64,000 nt of DNA from Bactericera cockerelli (taxonomy: Eukaryota > Arthropoda > Insecta > Hemiptera > Triozidae): assembly GCA_024516035.1 (NCBI GenBank), contig CM044957.1, positions 51,456,085 through 51,520,084 of the forward strand, read 5' to 3'. A program made the translations under genes and the position numbers. The notes below the pieces were generated by a model. It did not search any database. It was not told where the DNA came from and saw only the letters and a list, made by a program, of their open reading frames with translations. Shown here piece after piece: positions 34,036-44,329 of the stretch (positions within the stretch are counted from its first letter, which is position 1; the number at the start of each line of letters is the position of its first letter).

Positions 34036-34654
34036 ATATTACTGATTTTCATGTTTCTCAAAACATAACCCCAAAGCGACATAAAGAAACTTTTCTAATG
34101 GTGTTATTGTGTGTTTGTCATGTTCTTGTCTACCAATGTATTTCATCACATGGCACATGGGAAAGACATTAAATTTGTGTATTTTACGGTGTTTGCTTGA
34201 ATCACTCATTTCAGAAAAAACATGAGTTCAAAAATTTAAAAACAGAATTAAGAAGCGTTCTTCCTTTGTCATGTATTTAACAAGTCGCTCGCCATGTATT
34301 TAACTAGGTACTATTTCCAAAGTGAATTTCCAAACGAAACTCGGGAAACGCCCGAGTTACACAATTTTATTGTGCTATTTCTACAGAAAATGATTTGTTT
34401 TCATCTCTTTCTCTCGTTTTTCTGGTAATTGCTATCCATAAATCAGTTTTGAAGAAGAAAAGACTTATGTTGTTTTTTCCAATGTTATTACGTAATTTCT
34501 AAAATGGTTCATTCACATTTTATTCTCATGTGATTTCGGTTTCAATGGGTGTCAATGTGCGGCAGGGATCCCTTGTCACGCCACACAACGTTGCAAAGCT
34601 TTTCTCCAAAGTCAAACGCTGTCTACGAGTATCTTTACTCTGGAATCAATTTAG

Positions 34655-34935
34655 AGTGCACGAATAGCTCAGTGGTTAAAGACTCGCTTGCTATGCGGAA
34701 GGTCCCGGTTCGAACCACCGAGCCGACAAAAATTTGTATTAAAAAAATGGTTACAGTTGTTTGTAAGGGATACCTTCCCGTGCGTTCGTGTTGACCCAGC
34801 ACCTAATTGGGAAGTACTGTGTCACTTCTCGCCCATCAGAGGGGAGGCATTCTACGGGATGGGCATTGGACAAGTCTATTTCATGGCTACGAAATAAAAA
34901 AAGCTGTGTAACACTCATCTTAAAAAAAAAAAAAT
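34655..34935 (+). mobile_element. tRNA-derived SINE, family G, full length
   Basis: Head GCACGAATAGCTCAGTGGTT (A box), TGCGGAAGGTCCCGGTTCGA + ACC (B box), GAGCCGACAAAAATTTG, body GTGTTGACCCAGCACCTAAT and TCAGAGGGGAGGCATTCTAC, end GCTGTGTAACACTCATCTTA + A run. Lies in receptor intron 1, about 130 bp before exon 2. Confidence 0.9.
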
Positions 34936-35063
34936 CGACTTCATGTTCTATCTGACTGATTCTTATTTCATTCTTTTTACGCTAGAATCAATTTAGAATA
35001 TCACTATTTTGTATTGGACCAATCGATCCTTATTTCACGAGTAAACGGTCCTTTCTGTTCCAG

Positions 35064-35278
35064 CGGGCGTCAGCGTGTGGCTCACAGCCTCGTTCACACT
35101 GGAGCGCTACATCGCCGTGTGTCACCCCTGCGCGGCCGTGTCTTCTGCACAGAGTCCCGCGCGCAGAAAGTCATCACCTGTGTGGTCCTCTTCTGTGCCA
35201 TTGTCACGGTCACGACACCATGGAGTGGACCATCCTGACGGTCGATCGGCCGGAGAACATCACCTCGGGACCGGAGAG
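35064..35278 (+). CDS. FMRFamide-receptor-like GPCR, exon 2 (TM3-TM4)
   Basis: Joined to exon 1 in phase 1 (codon ACG across the junction) after the acceptor TTCTGTTCCAG. It encodes TM3 and the family's DRY variant (SVWLTASFTLERYIAVCHP), the second intracellular loop (RGRVFCTESRAQKV) and TM4 (ITCVVLFCAIVTVTTP), then the start of ECL2 with a possible N-glycosylation site (ENITSGPE). The frame breaks twice, by one base lost in the C run at 35125-35128 and one in the G run at 35222-35223. Between and after the breaks the family sequence is well kept. The donor GTTTGT at 35279 is weak but leaves phase 2, which fits exon 3. I read the breaks as likely assembly errors; a recent pseudogene is the alternative. 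Confidence 0.85.
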
Positions 35279-35307
35279 GTTTGTATTTTTTTTTTTTTTT
35301 TTAATTG

Positions 35308-35566
35308 GGGTTTAACGTCGCTTTCAACTGCCATGGTCATATCACGACGGGGTTTTACCCTCCATTAGCAGGAAACTCACAAACCTGCTACTCACATTGA
35401 CCTCACCCAGCCTGAGTGGGGCCGGGAAAAGCCAGCGTCACGAGAATTAGAATTTGAATGGTCACCCATCCAAGTCTTAACCTCGCTGGATGTCGCTTAA
35501 CTTCGGTGTTCTGAAGGGAACCGGTGTATTCAACATGCCATCGACGCTGGCTATGGTTTGTATTTA
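35308..35566 (-). mobile_element. 5S-rRNA-derived SINE in receptor intron 2
   Basis: On the - strand: AGCCAGCGTCGATGGCATGT, ACCGGTTCCCTTCAGAACAC, CGAAGTTAAGCGACATCCAG, CGAGGTTAAGACTTGGATGG + GTGACC. These follow 5S rRNA order (CACCGAA-TTAAGC, GGTTAG-ACTTGGATGGG-GACC). The body (GGCCCCACTCAGGCTGGGTG) and tail (GGGTAAAACCCCGTCGTGAT, AAAGCGACGTTAAACCCC) end in A/T runs. Confidence 0.85.
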
Positions 35567-35992
35567 TTTAGTAGACAATGGCCGGAGAGTTTTATGTTGT
35601 AAACACAAAAGTCGTGACATAAATGCACTTCTCATAGGTTTAAAAGAAATGTAATCCAGAAAATTTACCATTCTATTAAAAGAAATTGATGAAGATGACA
35701 AGGACGAAACTATAATCAATATTTAATCTAGGTATATTGTTCAATCTGTCTTGTTTCTTATGTTGTGCAGCATTTCATCATTTATGTAGGTGGCGCAAGT
35801 GCATTATAAACACAGTTTATCACGGCAAAGATCAAAGGATTTTCTGTCCCGGAAAGACCAGTTTTTATACCTCTACTATCAATAATAATAAAGTATAATA
35901 TATTTATTAAGCGACATCCTTTCGATGTTTGCCAGTCAATGTTGTTCAATCTATATCTTGTTTCGTATGTTGTGCATCATTTCATCTGTTAG

Positions 35993-36167
35993 GTGTATCA
36001 TTGCGGATAGCAGTGCTCTCGCGACCAATGAGTTCTACAAGACGTTCATGTACTTCTTCTGGAACTCGGTGTTCATATTCATTCCACTCGTGATCCTCAT
36101 TGTCTTCAACTCGTTCCTCATCCACACGGTGCACGTCAGCCGCAAGCAGAGGAATGGCCTCACCCAG
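35993..36167 (+). CDS. FMRFamide-receptor-like GPCR, exon 3 (ECL2-TM5)
   Basis: The first base completes an Arg codon with the last two bases of exon 2. The exon gives the ECL2 cysteine (RCIIADSSALATNEFYKTF), TM5 (FWNSVFIFIPLVILIVFNSFLI) and the start of the third intracellular loop (HTVHVSRKQRNGLTQ). It is uninterrupted. The acceptor is ATCTGTTAG at 35984-35992 and the donor GTGAGT at 36168, phase 0. A second copy of the text just upstream of the acceptor (GTTCAATCT... TTGTTTC... TTGTGCA) occurs at about 35738-35772, suggesting a small local duplication in the intron. Confidence 0.9.
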
Positions 36168-36749
36168 GTGAGTTCAGCAAACTGAGGCATCTCCATGTCT
36201 ATTGTCATTGTTCTCATTCTCAACTTGTTCAATGTTAAGGAGAACTTCTAGGATCAAGACAAAGGGTTCTTTTTTTAAACTAAAATTGTATCTTTTGAAT
36301 ACATTGTAAGGTGAACATAACAATTAAATTCAGCATTATGTGTACAATTATATATACGGCAGTATAACTACCTGACCGAGAACAAACAATTTTCCTATAG
36401 CTCGGTCGTTCTGGAAAAAACTTAGCAGCATCTTCAGTCATGGACAGGCTTGATTGCTATGGTTCAAGTTAACATCACGGTCTTTTTGGTGACCATAGAG
36501 AAATCTGGTAAATACAAGTTTCGAGGATGTTGCTGTATTGCTTTTCATTCTTTACAGAAAATGCAAAATTTTGTTTCTTGGACGATTGAAATTTATCTTC
36601 CACATTGTAGAAAAATTGATTTAATCGGTCCAATCTGAAAATACTTAAAATTTGAAAGTAAATTTTTTTAATTTTGTTATTATTATTTCTTTCAACAAAA
36701 AAAAATCCAATATTGAAGAATAAAATATTTTTCACTTGGCTTATTGCAG

Positions 36750-37160
36750 GCTGAGCTGGGCGGCGGCAGCATGCGGCAAAAGCAGGAGAACAAAATCACC
36801 ATGACCCTCATCGGAGTCGTCATCTTCTTCCTCGTGTGTCAGCTGCCTGCCGGCATCACCTGGATCGTCAAGGTCTTCTACGATCCGCCGCCCAACTCGT
36901 CTGGCCACTACTTGCTGCTCGGGTTTGGCAACATCTTCAACTTCCTCGTCACGGTGAACGCCGCGAGCAACTTCATCCTCTACTGCGCCATGAGCGACAA
37001 GTACCGCAAGACGCTCATCATGACCTTCTTCCCGTGCTGCGCCAAGCCAGTGGACCACCAGACCACGCTGACCACGTACGCCAGTAGCTTCCGGGCGTCC
37101 ACCAAGTACCGGGTGCCCTCCATGAAGCAGAATGGTGCCAATGACAAGGTTCTGCTGTAG
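36750..37160 (+). CDS. FMRFamide-receptor-like GPCR, exon 4 (TM6-TM7, C-tail, stop)
   Basis: Phase-0 terminal exon after ATTGCAG. It encodes the end of ICL3 (GSMRQKQENKITMTLIGVV), TM6 (VIFFLVCQLPAGITWIV), ECL3 (FYDPPPNSSGHYLL), TM7 with the family's variant of NPxxY (VNAASNFILYC), helix 8 (MSDKYRKTLIMTFFPCC, with cysteines suitable for palmitoylation) and a short C-tail ending NGANDKVLL. The TM7 variant lacking Pro and the MSDKYRKT stretch are what point to the FMRFamide-receptor-like group rather than TRH-type or allatostatin receptors. The exon is intact, and a 27-bp minisatellite begins almost at the stop codon. Confidence 0.92.
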   Translation, partial: AELGGGSMRQKQENKITMTLIGVVIFFLVCQLPAGITWIVKVFYDPPPNSSGHYLLLGFGNIFNFLVTVNAASNFILYCAMSDKYRKTLIMTFFPCCAKPVDHQTTLTTYASSFRASTKYRVPSMKQNGANDKVLL

Positions 37161-37164
37161 AAGT

Positions 37165-37720
37165 GGTGGATGGTATGGATCGGTGGATGGAGGTAGAAAT
37201 AATGGTTGTTGGGATTTGATGTGGGTAGAGATGATGTTCGATGTGATTGAATGGAGGTAGAAACGATATTTGTGGGATCAGATGGAGGAAGAGTTGATAA
37301 ATTGGTGCATTGGTGTAAGAATGATGGATCGGTCGATGGGGGTAGAAATGATCGAATGGTGGATGGGGGTAGAAATGATGGATCAGTGGATGGGGGTAGA
37401 AATGATGGAACGGTGGATGGGGGTAGAAATAATGGATCACTGGATGGGGGTAGAAATGATGGAACGGTGGATGGGGGTAGAAATAATGGATCACTGGATG
37501 GGGGTAGAAATGATGGAACAGTGGATGGGGGTAAAAATAATGGATCACTGGATGGGGGTAGAAATGATCGAATGGTGGATGGGGGTAGAAATGATGGATC
37601 AGTGGATGGGGCTAGAAATGATGGAACAGTGGATGCGGGTAGATATGATGGATCAGTGGACGGGGTAGAAATTATGGAACGGTGGATGGGTGTAGAAATG
37701 ATCAATAGATGGATGGGGGT
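37165..37720 (+). repeat. 27-bp minisatellite directly after the receptor stop codon
   Basis: About 20 units of the type GATGGATCAGTGGATGGGGG + TAGAAAT, alternating ATGGAACGG, ATGGATCAC and ATCGAATGG variants. The array begins about 5 bases after TAG and would be transcribed as part of the receptor 3'UTR. The unit is 27 bp, again a multiple of three. The first few units are degenerate and the middle ones nearly identical. Confidence 0.95.
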
Positions 37721-38174
37721 ACAAAAGATGGATGTTGTGAATCTCCTGGTTGTTAGTCTAGGGCTACTTGCATATACATATGCGATTTGATGATTAGGAT
37801 ACATAATATTATACATACTATTTTTTTGTTGTTTGTGGTTCAGGGCCAATATTTACAGTTTTTGTAATGTACATATTCCTTTATTAATTAAGTTCTCATT
37901 GATAATAATTTTGTTGCTTGTGATGTCCATGACAAAGTTCACTTCTAGAAGTGGAGAGTGCACTACTGTTGAATGGTTCAGAGCTACTTAATATTTATCT
38001 AATTAATCTAATTATACTTTCAGTTTGAAGGTGAATAGTTGCTCATATAGATTGGTTGTGTGATTGAATGACATTATTAATTTACAGTAGGTACCTAAAG
38101 TACCATGAATTATACATTGTACATATTAGTGAGTGACATTTAACATTATTAATATACAGAACCCGAAGTATGTT

Positions 38175-38308
38175 ACCCGAAATTTGAGTTTGTGACCACA
38201 TAATAATAATAAAACTCTGAGGGTTAACTGGTAGAAAATGCTTTGAGCATTAACCTTGCCTGGTGGTTACCTTCCACTAAAGAGTATTATTATTATTATT
38301 ATTATACC
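38175..38308 (+). mobile_element. Family C SINE, 3' part
   Basis: GACCACATAATAATAATAAA, GAAAATGCTTTGAGCATTAA, GTTACCTTCCACTAAAGAGT + (ATT)n. Confidence 0.75.
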
Positions 38309-39397
38309 ATGTACATTGTACATATTAGATTCTGTTCTAAGTTTTCATTGATAGTTTTATTACAGATGTCCATGACAAGATTGAAAATTTCTTCTATGTT
38401 GATAATGTACTAGCGTAAATAATTTTTATTATATCCCACCCTTTATTCTGGACCAATAGAATTTCCTTCAACAAGAACTAATCTCTATTGGCCTTCATAA
38501 CGATTCCGCTGTATAATAAAACTCTTATGTATAGGACACCCATTGTTTCATCAAATGTATTCACATTTACCTCAATAAAAGAAGTGATTTTCCAATCACC
38601 GCATTATTCCAAATACAATCGTTCGATGGTCAGTTTTATTTGTTCTGTTGCAATTATACGCTTAGGTAAATGGTCTATTATTATGACTTTATGTGGATTG
38701 AAACACACTATCATGGTATGATATAAGTTTGGACAGAGAGTTGCCAAGTGTGCTTTTCCTCAGTGTTAAGATAATAATAGACAGTCTGCGCAGAATTGCG
38801 ATACGTGACGCTAGTTGAATTGAATTGAAATTTTTGACCTATCTGACACGAAAACTCGTTTCTGCACATGCGCAGTGACCCTTAATTGAACTAACGTCCT
38901 GTAAAAATTTACGTACGTATTTTGCGTAACCTGTCTATTCATGGAGAAATAAATAAATAGAGACGTCATAACTTTACTTATACGAGTATCTCATGGGTAT
39001 AATATCTTTCTCCTAATATAATATCCAATATGGCTACCGCTATTACTTACCTTTAAAAGCATGTAAGAAGATTTTTTTGTTATTGTTGTGATTTCCTCTA
39101 TGTTAAAACTCACAAAGATGGCCGATTTTAGGGGACAGGTTTAGCCATCACCTTAGTTTTCCATTTACTTATTTCTCTATGGAGGAAGTAGCTAGATTTG
39201 ACAACGTTGCACCCGCTCCTGGCCATATTTGTAAACAAAGCACTTTTCTCTCTTGTCCCAACTTGTACGACAATACCTAAATACCTATACTGTACCGACC
39301 ATAGCTAAGAGAATGCGTCACATACGACTCAATGTTTATTTCCCCAAGCTTAGATCAAACAAATGATCTTTGTTCTTGAAGCAGATTTGACGAGAAA
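38309..39397. other. Intergenic, anonymous
   Basis: Between the receptor and the left-hand repeats of the next block. Small frames only; nothing recognised. Confidence 0.55.
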
Positions 39398-39454
39398 TAA
39401 AATGGTTGTTGTTGTAGTCGCCAGCTTGGCTACAGCTGGGGGAGTGACGGATTA

Positions 39455-39628
39455 TTTATTTACTATTTACTCTTTATACAAAACAATAAATTATTAACAA
39501 GGAAAAAAAAAACTTAAAAATATTTATACAATAAAATATAGAAAAACATTATTTAAATTTAAATTAATAATTATCTTGTTTTCCGGCGCGAAGCTAATGC
39601 CTTAGGCATTCTCTGTCACTTAACCCGA
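39455..39628 (-). mobile_element. Retroposon 3' end with hairpin
   Basis: On the - strand GGGTTAAGTGACAGAGAATG + CCTAAGGCATTAGC, then the same AT-rich body as at 3375-3550 (TTGTTTTGTATAAAGAGTAA), tail near 39455. Confidence 0.65.
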
Positions 39629-39654
39629 CGGTCTCTATATAACTTTTTTTTTTA

Positions 39655-39885
39655 ATTTGTGTTTAACGTCGCTTTCAACTGCGTAGGTCATATCACGACG
39701 GGGGTGTTACCCTTCCTTCGCAAGAAAATCCACAAAATTGCTACCCACATTAACCTTACCTAGCCTGGGTAGGGCCGGAACGTCAGCATCACGAAGTCTC
39801 CACCTCGCTGGACGTTGCTTAACTTCGGTGATCCTACGAGAACCGGTGCATTCAATGCGCCATCGACCCTGACTTTCCAACTATA
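39655..39885 (-). mobile_element. 5S-rRNA-derived SINE
   Basis: - strand: GTCGATGGCGCATTGAATGC, ACCGGTTCTCGTAGGATCAC, CGAAGTTAAGCAACGTCCAG, then the shared body and tail. The GTTCTCGT-GATCACCGAAGTTAAGC part is the clearest 5S match in the window. Confidence 0.87.
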
Positions 39886-39954
39886 GTTGAAAAGTTGGCT
39901 CAAATGTATTCATATTATGTAACATTCTGAAGCAATTAAAAAAACTTCAAATTT

Positions 39955-40315
39955 GCACAAACACATTCTAGTTTCATTCCACGCTAAAAAAGTGAAATAG
40001 AGTATCGGTAAAAGTTTTTTAAGGCGAAGAAAGCCAAGAAAGAATCGAAAGAGTTTCATTCTAGTTTCATTCCACGCTAAAAAGTGAAATACGAGTAGAG
40101 TATCGGCAAAAGTTTTGTAAGGAGAAGAAACGCAAGAAAAGAATCGAAAGAGTTTCATTCTAGTTTCATTCCACGCTAAAAAGTGAAATAGAGTATCGGC
40201 AAAAGTTTGGTAAGGAGAAGAAAGCCAAGAAAAGAATCGAAAGAGTTTCATTCTAGTTTCATTCTACGCTAAAAAGTGAAATACATAGAATATCGGCAAA
40301 AGTTTGGTAAGGAGA
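39955..40315. repeat. Tandem repeat of about 95 bp, nearly 4 units
   Basis: Unit with GTTTCATTCTAGTTTCATTC, CACGCTAAAAAGTGAAATA, GAGTATCGGCAAAAGTTT and AAGCCAAGAAAAGAATCGAA. Units differ by small indels. The open frame on the - strand (FRFFSWLSSPYQTFADTL repeats) is a by-product. Confidence 0.92.
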
Positions 40316-40447
40316 AAAATGGAAAAAGGCCTCGCGGGAATATGAACATTATGAAAATTCCATTCCAGATAGTTTCTGTGCAATTTGTTTGCATCTGTGT
40401 TCCATTTGCCCTGGAGGCAGCTCTGATAATATTGGAATTGATTTTTT

Positions 40448-40515
40448 TTTTTGGGTTTAACGTCGCTTTCAACTGCATGGTCATATCACGACGTGGGTGT
40501 TACCTTCCATTCGTA
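40448..40515 (-). mobile_element. 5S-type SINE tail fragment
   Basis: GGGTTTAACGTCGCTTTCAA, ATATCACGACGTGGGTGTTA and CCTTCCATTCG. Body-like fragments follow at 40925-41110. Confidence 0.6.
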
Positions 40516-40727
40516 AAAATCCAAATATAGATTAAAACGCTTGCATATGAGTCTGCAACCATGGGACATTTCATCTTTACTATTCAAGGTCCAAAACCCA
40601 ACTGACCAAATTTCGTATTGTGCGCATGACACATACCTTCTCTCTTCTCTCCCTCTACAATTCAATACTTCGCCATTGTGCGCATGACACACACTTTCCC
40701 TCTTCTCTCCCTTTACAATTCAATATT

Positions 40728-40885
40728 TCGTTACATAATATCGTTACATAATATCGTTACATAATTTCGTTACATAATTTCGTCACATAATTTTGGTTAT
40801 GTGCCAGAGCAAAGACATGAAAATGTCAATATCGTTACATAATATCGTTACATAATATCGTTACATAATTTCGTCACATAATTTT
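40728..40885. repeat. 13-bp repeats in a duplicated block
   Basis: CGTTACATAATAT and CGTTACATAATTT repeated. The block ending TTTTGGTTATGTGCCAGAGC + AAAGACATGAAAATGTCAA is present twice, about 85 bp apart. Confidence 0.9.
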
Positions 40886-41147
40886 GGTTATGTGCCAGAG
40901 CAAAGACATGAAAATGTCAAAACTGCTACCGACATTTATTTCACTCAGCCTGGGTTGGGCCGGAATGTCAGCATCATGAAGTCTTCACCTAACTGGACCT
41001 TGCTTAACTTCGGTGATCCTACGAGAACCGATGCATTCAACGCGTCATCTACCCTCCATTCGCAGGAAATTCACAAACCTGCTACCGACATTTATTTCAC
41101 TGAGCCTGGGTTGGGACGGAATGAGAGAGTAAGAGACAGGGTGGTAG

Positions 41148-41178
<31 letters not shown>

Positions 41179-41319
41179 GAACATAATTACTTTTCTTATC
41201 ACACCCAGGAGTTTTTCGTTTTCCAGTTTTGATATTTCAAGAAGTGTTCAGTTACTTCCTCAAATTGTATGTTTACATTTGACCACCACCCCCCGCAAGT
41301 CGAGTTCAAGAAGTCCCGC

Positions 41320-41515
41320 TTAGATTTAGTCAAGAGAGTTTGAGTAGTTGTGATATCACGAAAGTGTTAAAATAAAAAATGAAAAAGTTTCACTTTTGTG
41401 TTAAAAACTTTGAAACTCGGTTTACTAAATCTCCGCTGAAACCGGGACTTGAACCACCGACCCCCAAGGTTACAAATCCGCCGCCTTATCGATCCTGCTA
41501 CTGAGGTCGGGTAGG
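41320..41515 (-). mobile_element. tRNA-derived SINE, family F
   Basis: - strand: CCGACCTCAGTAGCAGGATC, GATAAGGCGGCGGATTTGTA, GGTCGGTGGTTCAAGTCCCG, TTTAGTAAACCGAG. A second body-like stretch on the + side (CGCTTAGATTTAGTCAAGAG, GTTGTGATATCACGAAAGTG) makes this a head-to-tail composite. Confidence 0.75.
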
Positions 41516-41681
41516 TTTGACTGCAGAATTTGCAAGAATAGTACGAAGAACACAACACCTTATTGTATGAAAAAGCAGAGAAAGAAATCCTTAGAAGTTT
41601 AACTTAGGGAGAGGCCATTTATGTACATATTGTAAACTATTTTGAAATAAAACACATACTAAAAAAAAAAAAATCGATATT

Positions 41682-41905
41682 AGCCAGCGTCGATGGCTCG
41701 TCGAATTTACCGATTCTCGTGGAATCATCGAAGTTAAGCAACATTCAGCGACGTGAAGACTACGTAATGCTGGCATCCCGGCCCAACTCAGGCTGGTTGC
41801 GGTTAATGTGGGTAGCAGGTTTGTGAGTTTCTTGCGAATGGAGGGTAACACCCCCGTCGTGATATGACTATGCAGTTGAAAGTGACGTTAAACCCCAAAA
41901 AAAAA
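41682..41905 (+). mobile_element. 5S-rRNA-derived SINE, complete
   Basis: AGCCAGCGTCGATGGCTCGT, CGATTCTCGTGGAATCATCG, AAGTTAAGCAACATTCAGCG, body GGCCCAACTCAGGCTGG, tail GCGAATGGAGGGTAACACCC ... GACGTTAAACCCC, followed by a run of 24 or more A. Confidence 0.87.
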
Positions 41906-42342
41906 AAAAAAAAAAAAAAACAGAAAGCACAATTTAATCGATATAGCCAATTGTGATGTTGAACGTCCAGTAATGGATATGGTACTAAGAAGAATAAATA
42001 TCTTGTCTTTTGTGTCATATCTTTTTATTCTTTGGAAAAGATCCAAAATGTTTTCTTGTTTTCTTTCACCAGTTCTATGAATTCAATGATTTCATTTTCG
42101 TTAGTGATTTTCTATTTATGATGTGTCAACACAGAACGTTACTATCACTGAAATAATTGCACAAGCGTCAGCTCGGATAATTGGGTCAATTTTTCAGCAC
42201 GAAAACTTGACGAAGGAAAATTGAATGCGTTGAACAAGAAAAGTATCAGGGTCTTGTTACACTTGCATTGTGCTCTGCGAGGACCTTGAAAACATACACG
42301 GGATTACTGTTGTCGACAATAATAGGAAACAGTTGGAGCAGA

Positions 42343-42479
42343 ATAGGTAGATTTTGTAAATAAATTGGGTATTTATTTTATATAACTCCGAGTATATACT
42401 GAGTAGGGGCACAATAGGTAGATTTTATAAATACATTGGGTATTTATTGTATATAACTCAGAGTATATACTGAATGAAC
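42343..42479. repeat. Two tandem units of about 67 bp
   Basis: AATAGGTAGATTTT(G/A)TAAATA, TTGGGTATTTATT and ATATAACTC(C/A)GAGTATATAC repeated twice with few changes. Confidence 0.9.
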
Positions 42480-42696
42480 ATACATATAGAGCTTTCTACA
42501 GATTTGGAACGAGCAGTCAGGGACTTAAGGTTGTAACGGAAAGCAAATTGGATTTTCTATCCGGAGTCTTTTATGCTGGTTCCCACGGGACAGAGATGTT
42601 TAATAATTGTATGCTCCTTGCATATGAGAACATGATAAGTAGATTGGGAACTTGCGATTCTGCCTTTTATTTCATTGTTCTTTTTACCGTGGGTAG

Positions 42697-42840
42697 GTCC
42701 CGGTAGCTCAGTGACCCAGGTGTTGGTCTTGTAATCCAGAGGTGGTGGACTCGAAACCCAGCTGGGACAGGACTAGTTTATCCTCCTATTTGGGATTAGT
42801 GCTATTCGAGTAGTATAAAAAAAGGCGATATTATTATTAC
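42697..42840 (+). mobile_element. tRNA-derived SINE, family A
   Basis: GTCCCGGTAGCTCAGTGACC, GGTGGACTCGAAACCCAGCT, shortened body, AAAGGCGATATTATTATT. Confidence 0.85.
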
Positions 42841-43049
42841 TTTTTATACATATTATAATCATTGGATAGTATCACTGGACATGTCCAATATTGGTAGGAA
42901 ACTAGATATTGTATATAGGCATCCATGTAATATATTACTACAGTAAGATAGAGATATCTGTGGCTATCTTACAAACACAAAATTCTTGGGTTTTTTTTTT
43001 ATAATATCTCTTAATTCTATTGAATTGTAACATAGCTACGAGAATATCT

Positions 43050-43284
43050 TAATGTATAAATGTCAAAGTCACTGACTGACTGACTGACTGATCATCACTG
43101 TTTCTCCGAACTGGTAAGTCCTAGGAAGCTAAAATTTGGTAGGTAGCTTTGTCTTATAGTCTAGATGTGCAATAAGACGGGATTTTTCGAAATTCCCACT
43201 ACAACACCTGCCATTGGCGAAAAAGGACTTTTTGCTTTCACGGCCATGCCTCGGCCCGCAAAGCGGGCGACAGCCCGCTAGTTG
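43050..43284 (-). mobile_element. Helentron/DINE-like element, copy 2 (inverted)
   Basis: - strand: ACTAGCGGGCTGTCGCCCGC, GAAAGCAAAAAGTCCTTTTT, a 30-base segment absent from copy 1 (GTTGTAGTGGGAATTTCGAA...), TCTAGACTATAAGACAAAGC, and (GTCA)n at 43072-43090. Confidence 0.6.
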
Positions 43285-44035
43285 TAACATATAGCTACGA
43301 GAATAGCTTACAGCTATTTGTTCTTGTTCATTGAGATCTCCAATCGAATATTTAAAGCCAAATGACCGAATTTGGGCTATTATACTGGTCATTTTGTGTG
43401 GGTGTTTTTAATTCGTAAAATTTGAAGGCGCCACTTTTAGTAATAATATTACTGACATAAAAATATGCGCTATAGGTTTTTTGTGCTTATTCAGGTTTTT
43501 TTATTTTTTTCCGTAAAATTTGAAGGGGCCGATAATAATACAAACATAAATCTATGTCGACAGATATACTTATAGTGACCTAAATGCCCACTGTCTCTCA
43601 AAGACAAGATAAGCCTGAATGTGTTTGAAGCAATTTCAAGCTGGACTGGGCCATTTATTTTTAACCTCGCAATTTTGTACGAGGTTGAAAATACATGAAA
43701 ATAGAATTCTGTCTTTTCTGTGAAAAAAAAAATTCTGTCAAAAATGTTTGACGACGAAGACACAGTAATTAATTTCAATGCTGTGACAATGCCTGAGGTG
43801 GAGGCACGTCACATTTCCTGTTGTGACTCAAGTCAGTCTTAAGTCATGCTGACGAGACTTTGAGATGTAAATGTGACAGAAACACTTCCGATGAATCATT
43901 AGTCTTGGCCAGACGCGGCTGGTGCTAAGGAGCTGCGGAACTGTAGCACCAACAGACGAAAAGGAGTTTTTTCAAGTCCTAGATTGAACACAGTGAAATT
44001 CATTGCGATTTTCTAGAAAAAATATTTTTAATAAT

Positions 44036-44170
44036 TTGGGTTTGACGTCGTTTTCAAACATCCATTCGCAGGAAACTCACAAACCTGCTACCCACATTAA
44101 ACTCACCCAGCCTGGGTTGGACTGAAATACCAGCATCACGAAGTCTTTATCTCCAGGGAGTGACTCTATG
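44036..44170 (-). mobile_element. 5S-type SINE, partial
   Basis: TTTGACGTCGTTTTCAAACA, then CCATTCGCAGGAAACTCACA and CACCCAGCCTGGGTTGGACT: inverted tail and body, with the CCCCCGTCGTGATAT part deleted. Confidence 0.65.
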
Positions 44171-44296
44171 AATCCCATTATGCTCCGGTTTATATTATGG
44201 CAGCGCCCCAAAACATTTCCCCACCGGCCGCGCCTGATCTTGGCACTTTGTTTTGAGTCTGTACGTAATGTCTTCGTGAGATTTTTCCAATGGCAA

Positions 44297-44328
<32 letters not shown>
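44297..44328. repeat. G run of about 32 bases
   Basis: An uninterrupted G stretch on the + strand. Other C or G runs of 10-17 occur at 2931, 5080, 7230, 7270, 45087, 51867, 53702 and 53766; lengths are unreliable in such runs. Confidence 0.9.

Positions 44329-44329
<1 letters not shown>

Noticed and set aside
36980..37849. 289-codon Pro/Ser-rich frame on the - strand
   Set aside because: Overlaps receptor exon 4 and the 27-bp minisatellite in antisense; no domain.
41682..41760. Possible 5S rRNA gene
   Set aside because: Only about two thirds of 5S is recognisable, with many changes, and it is joined to a repeated body with a poly(A) tail, so it is a SINE.
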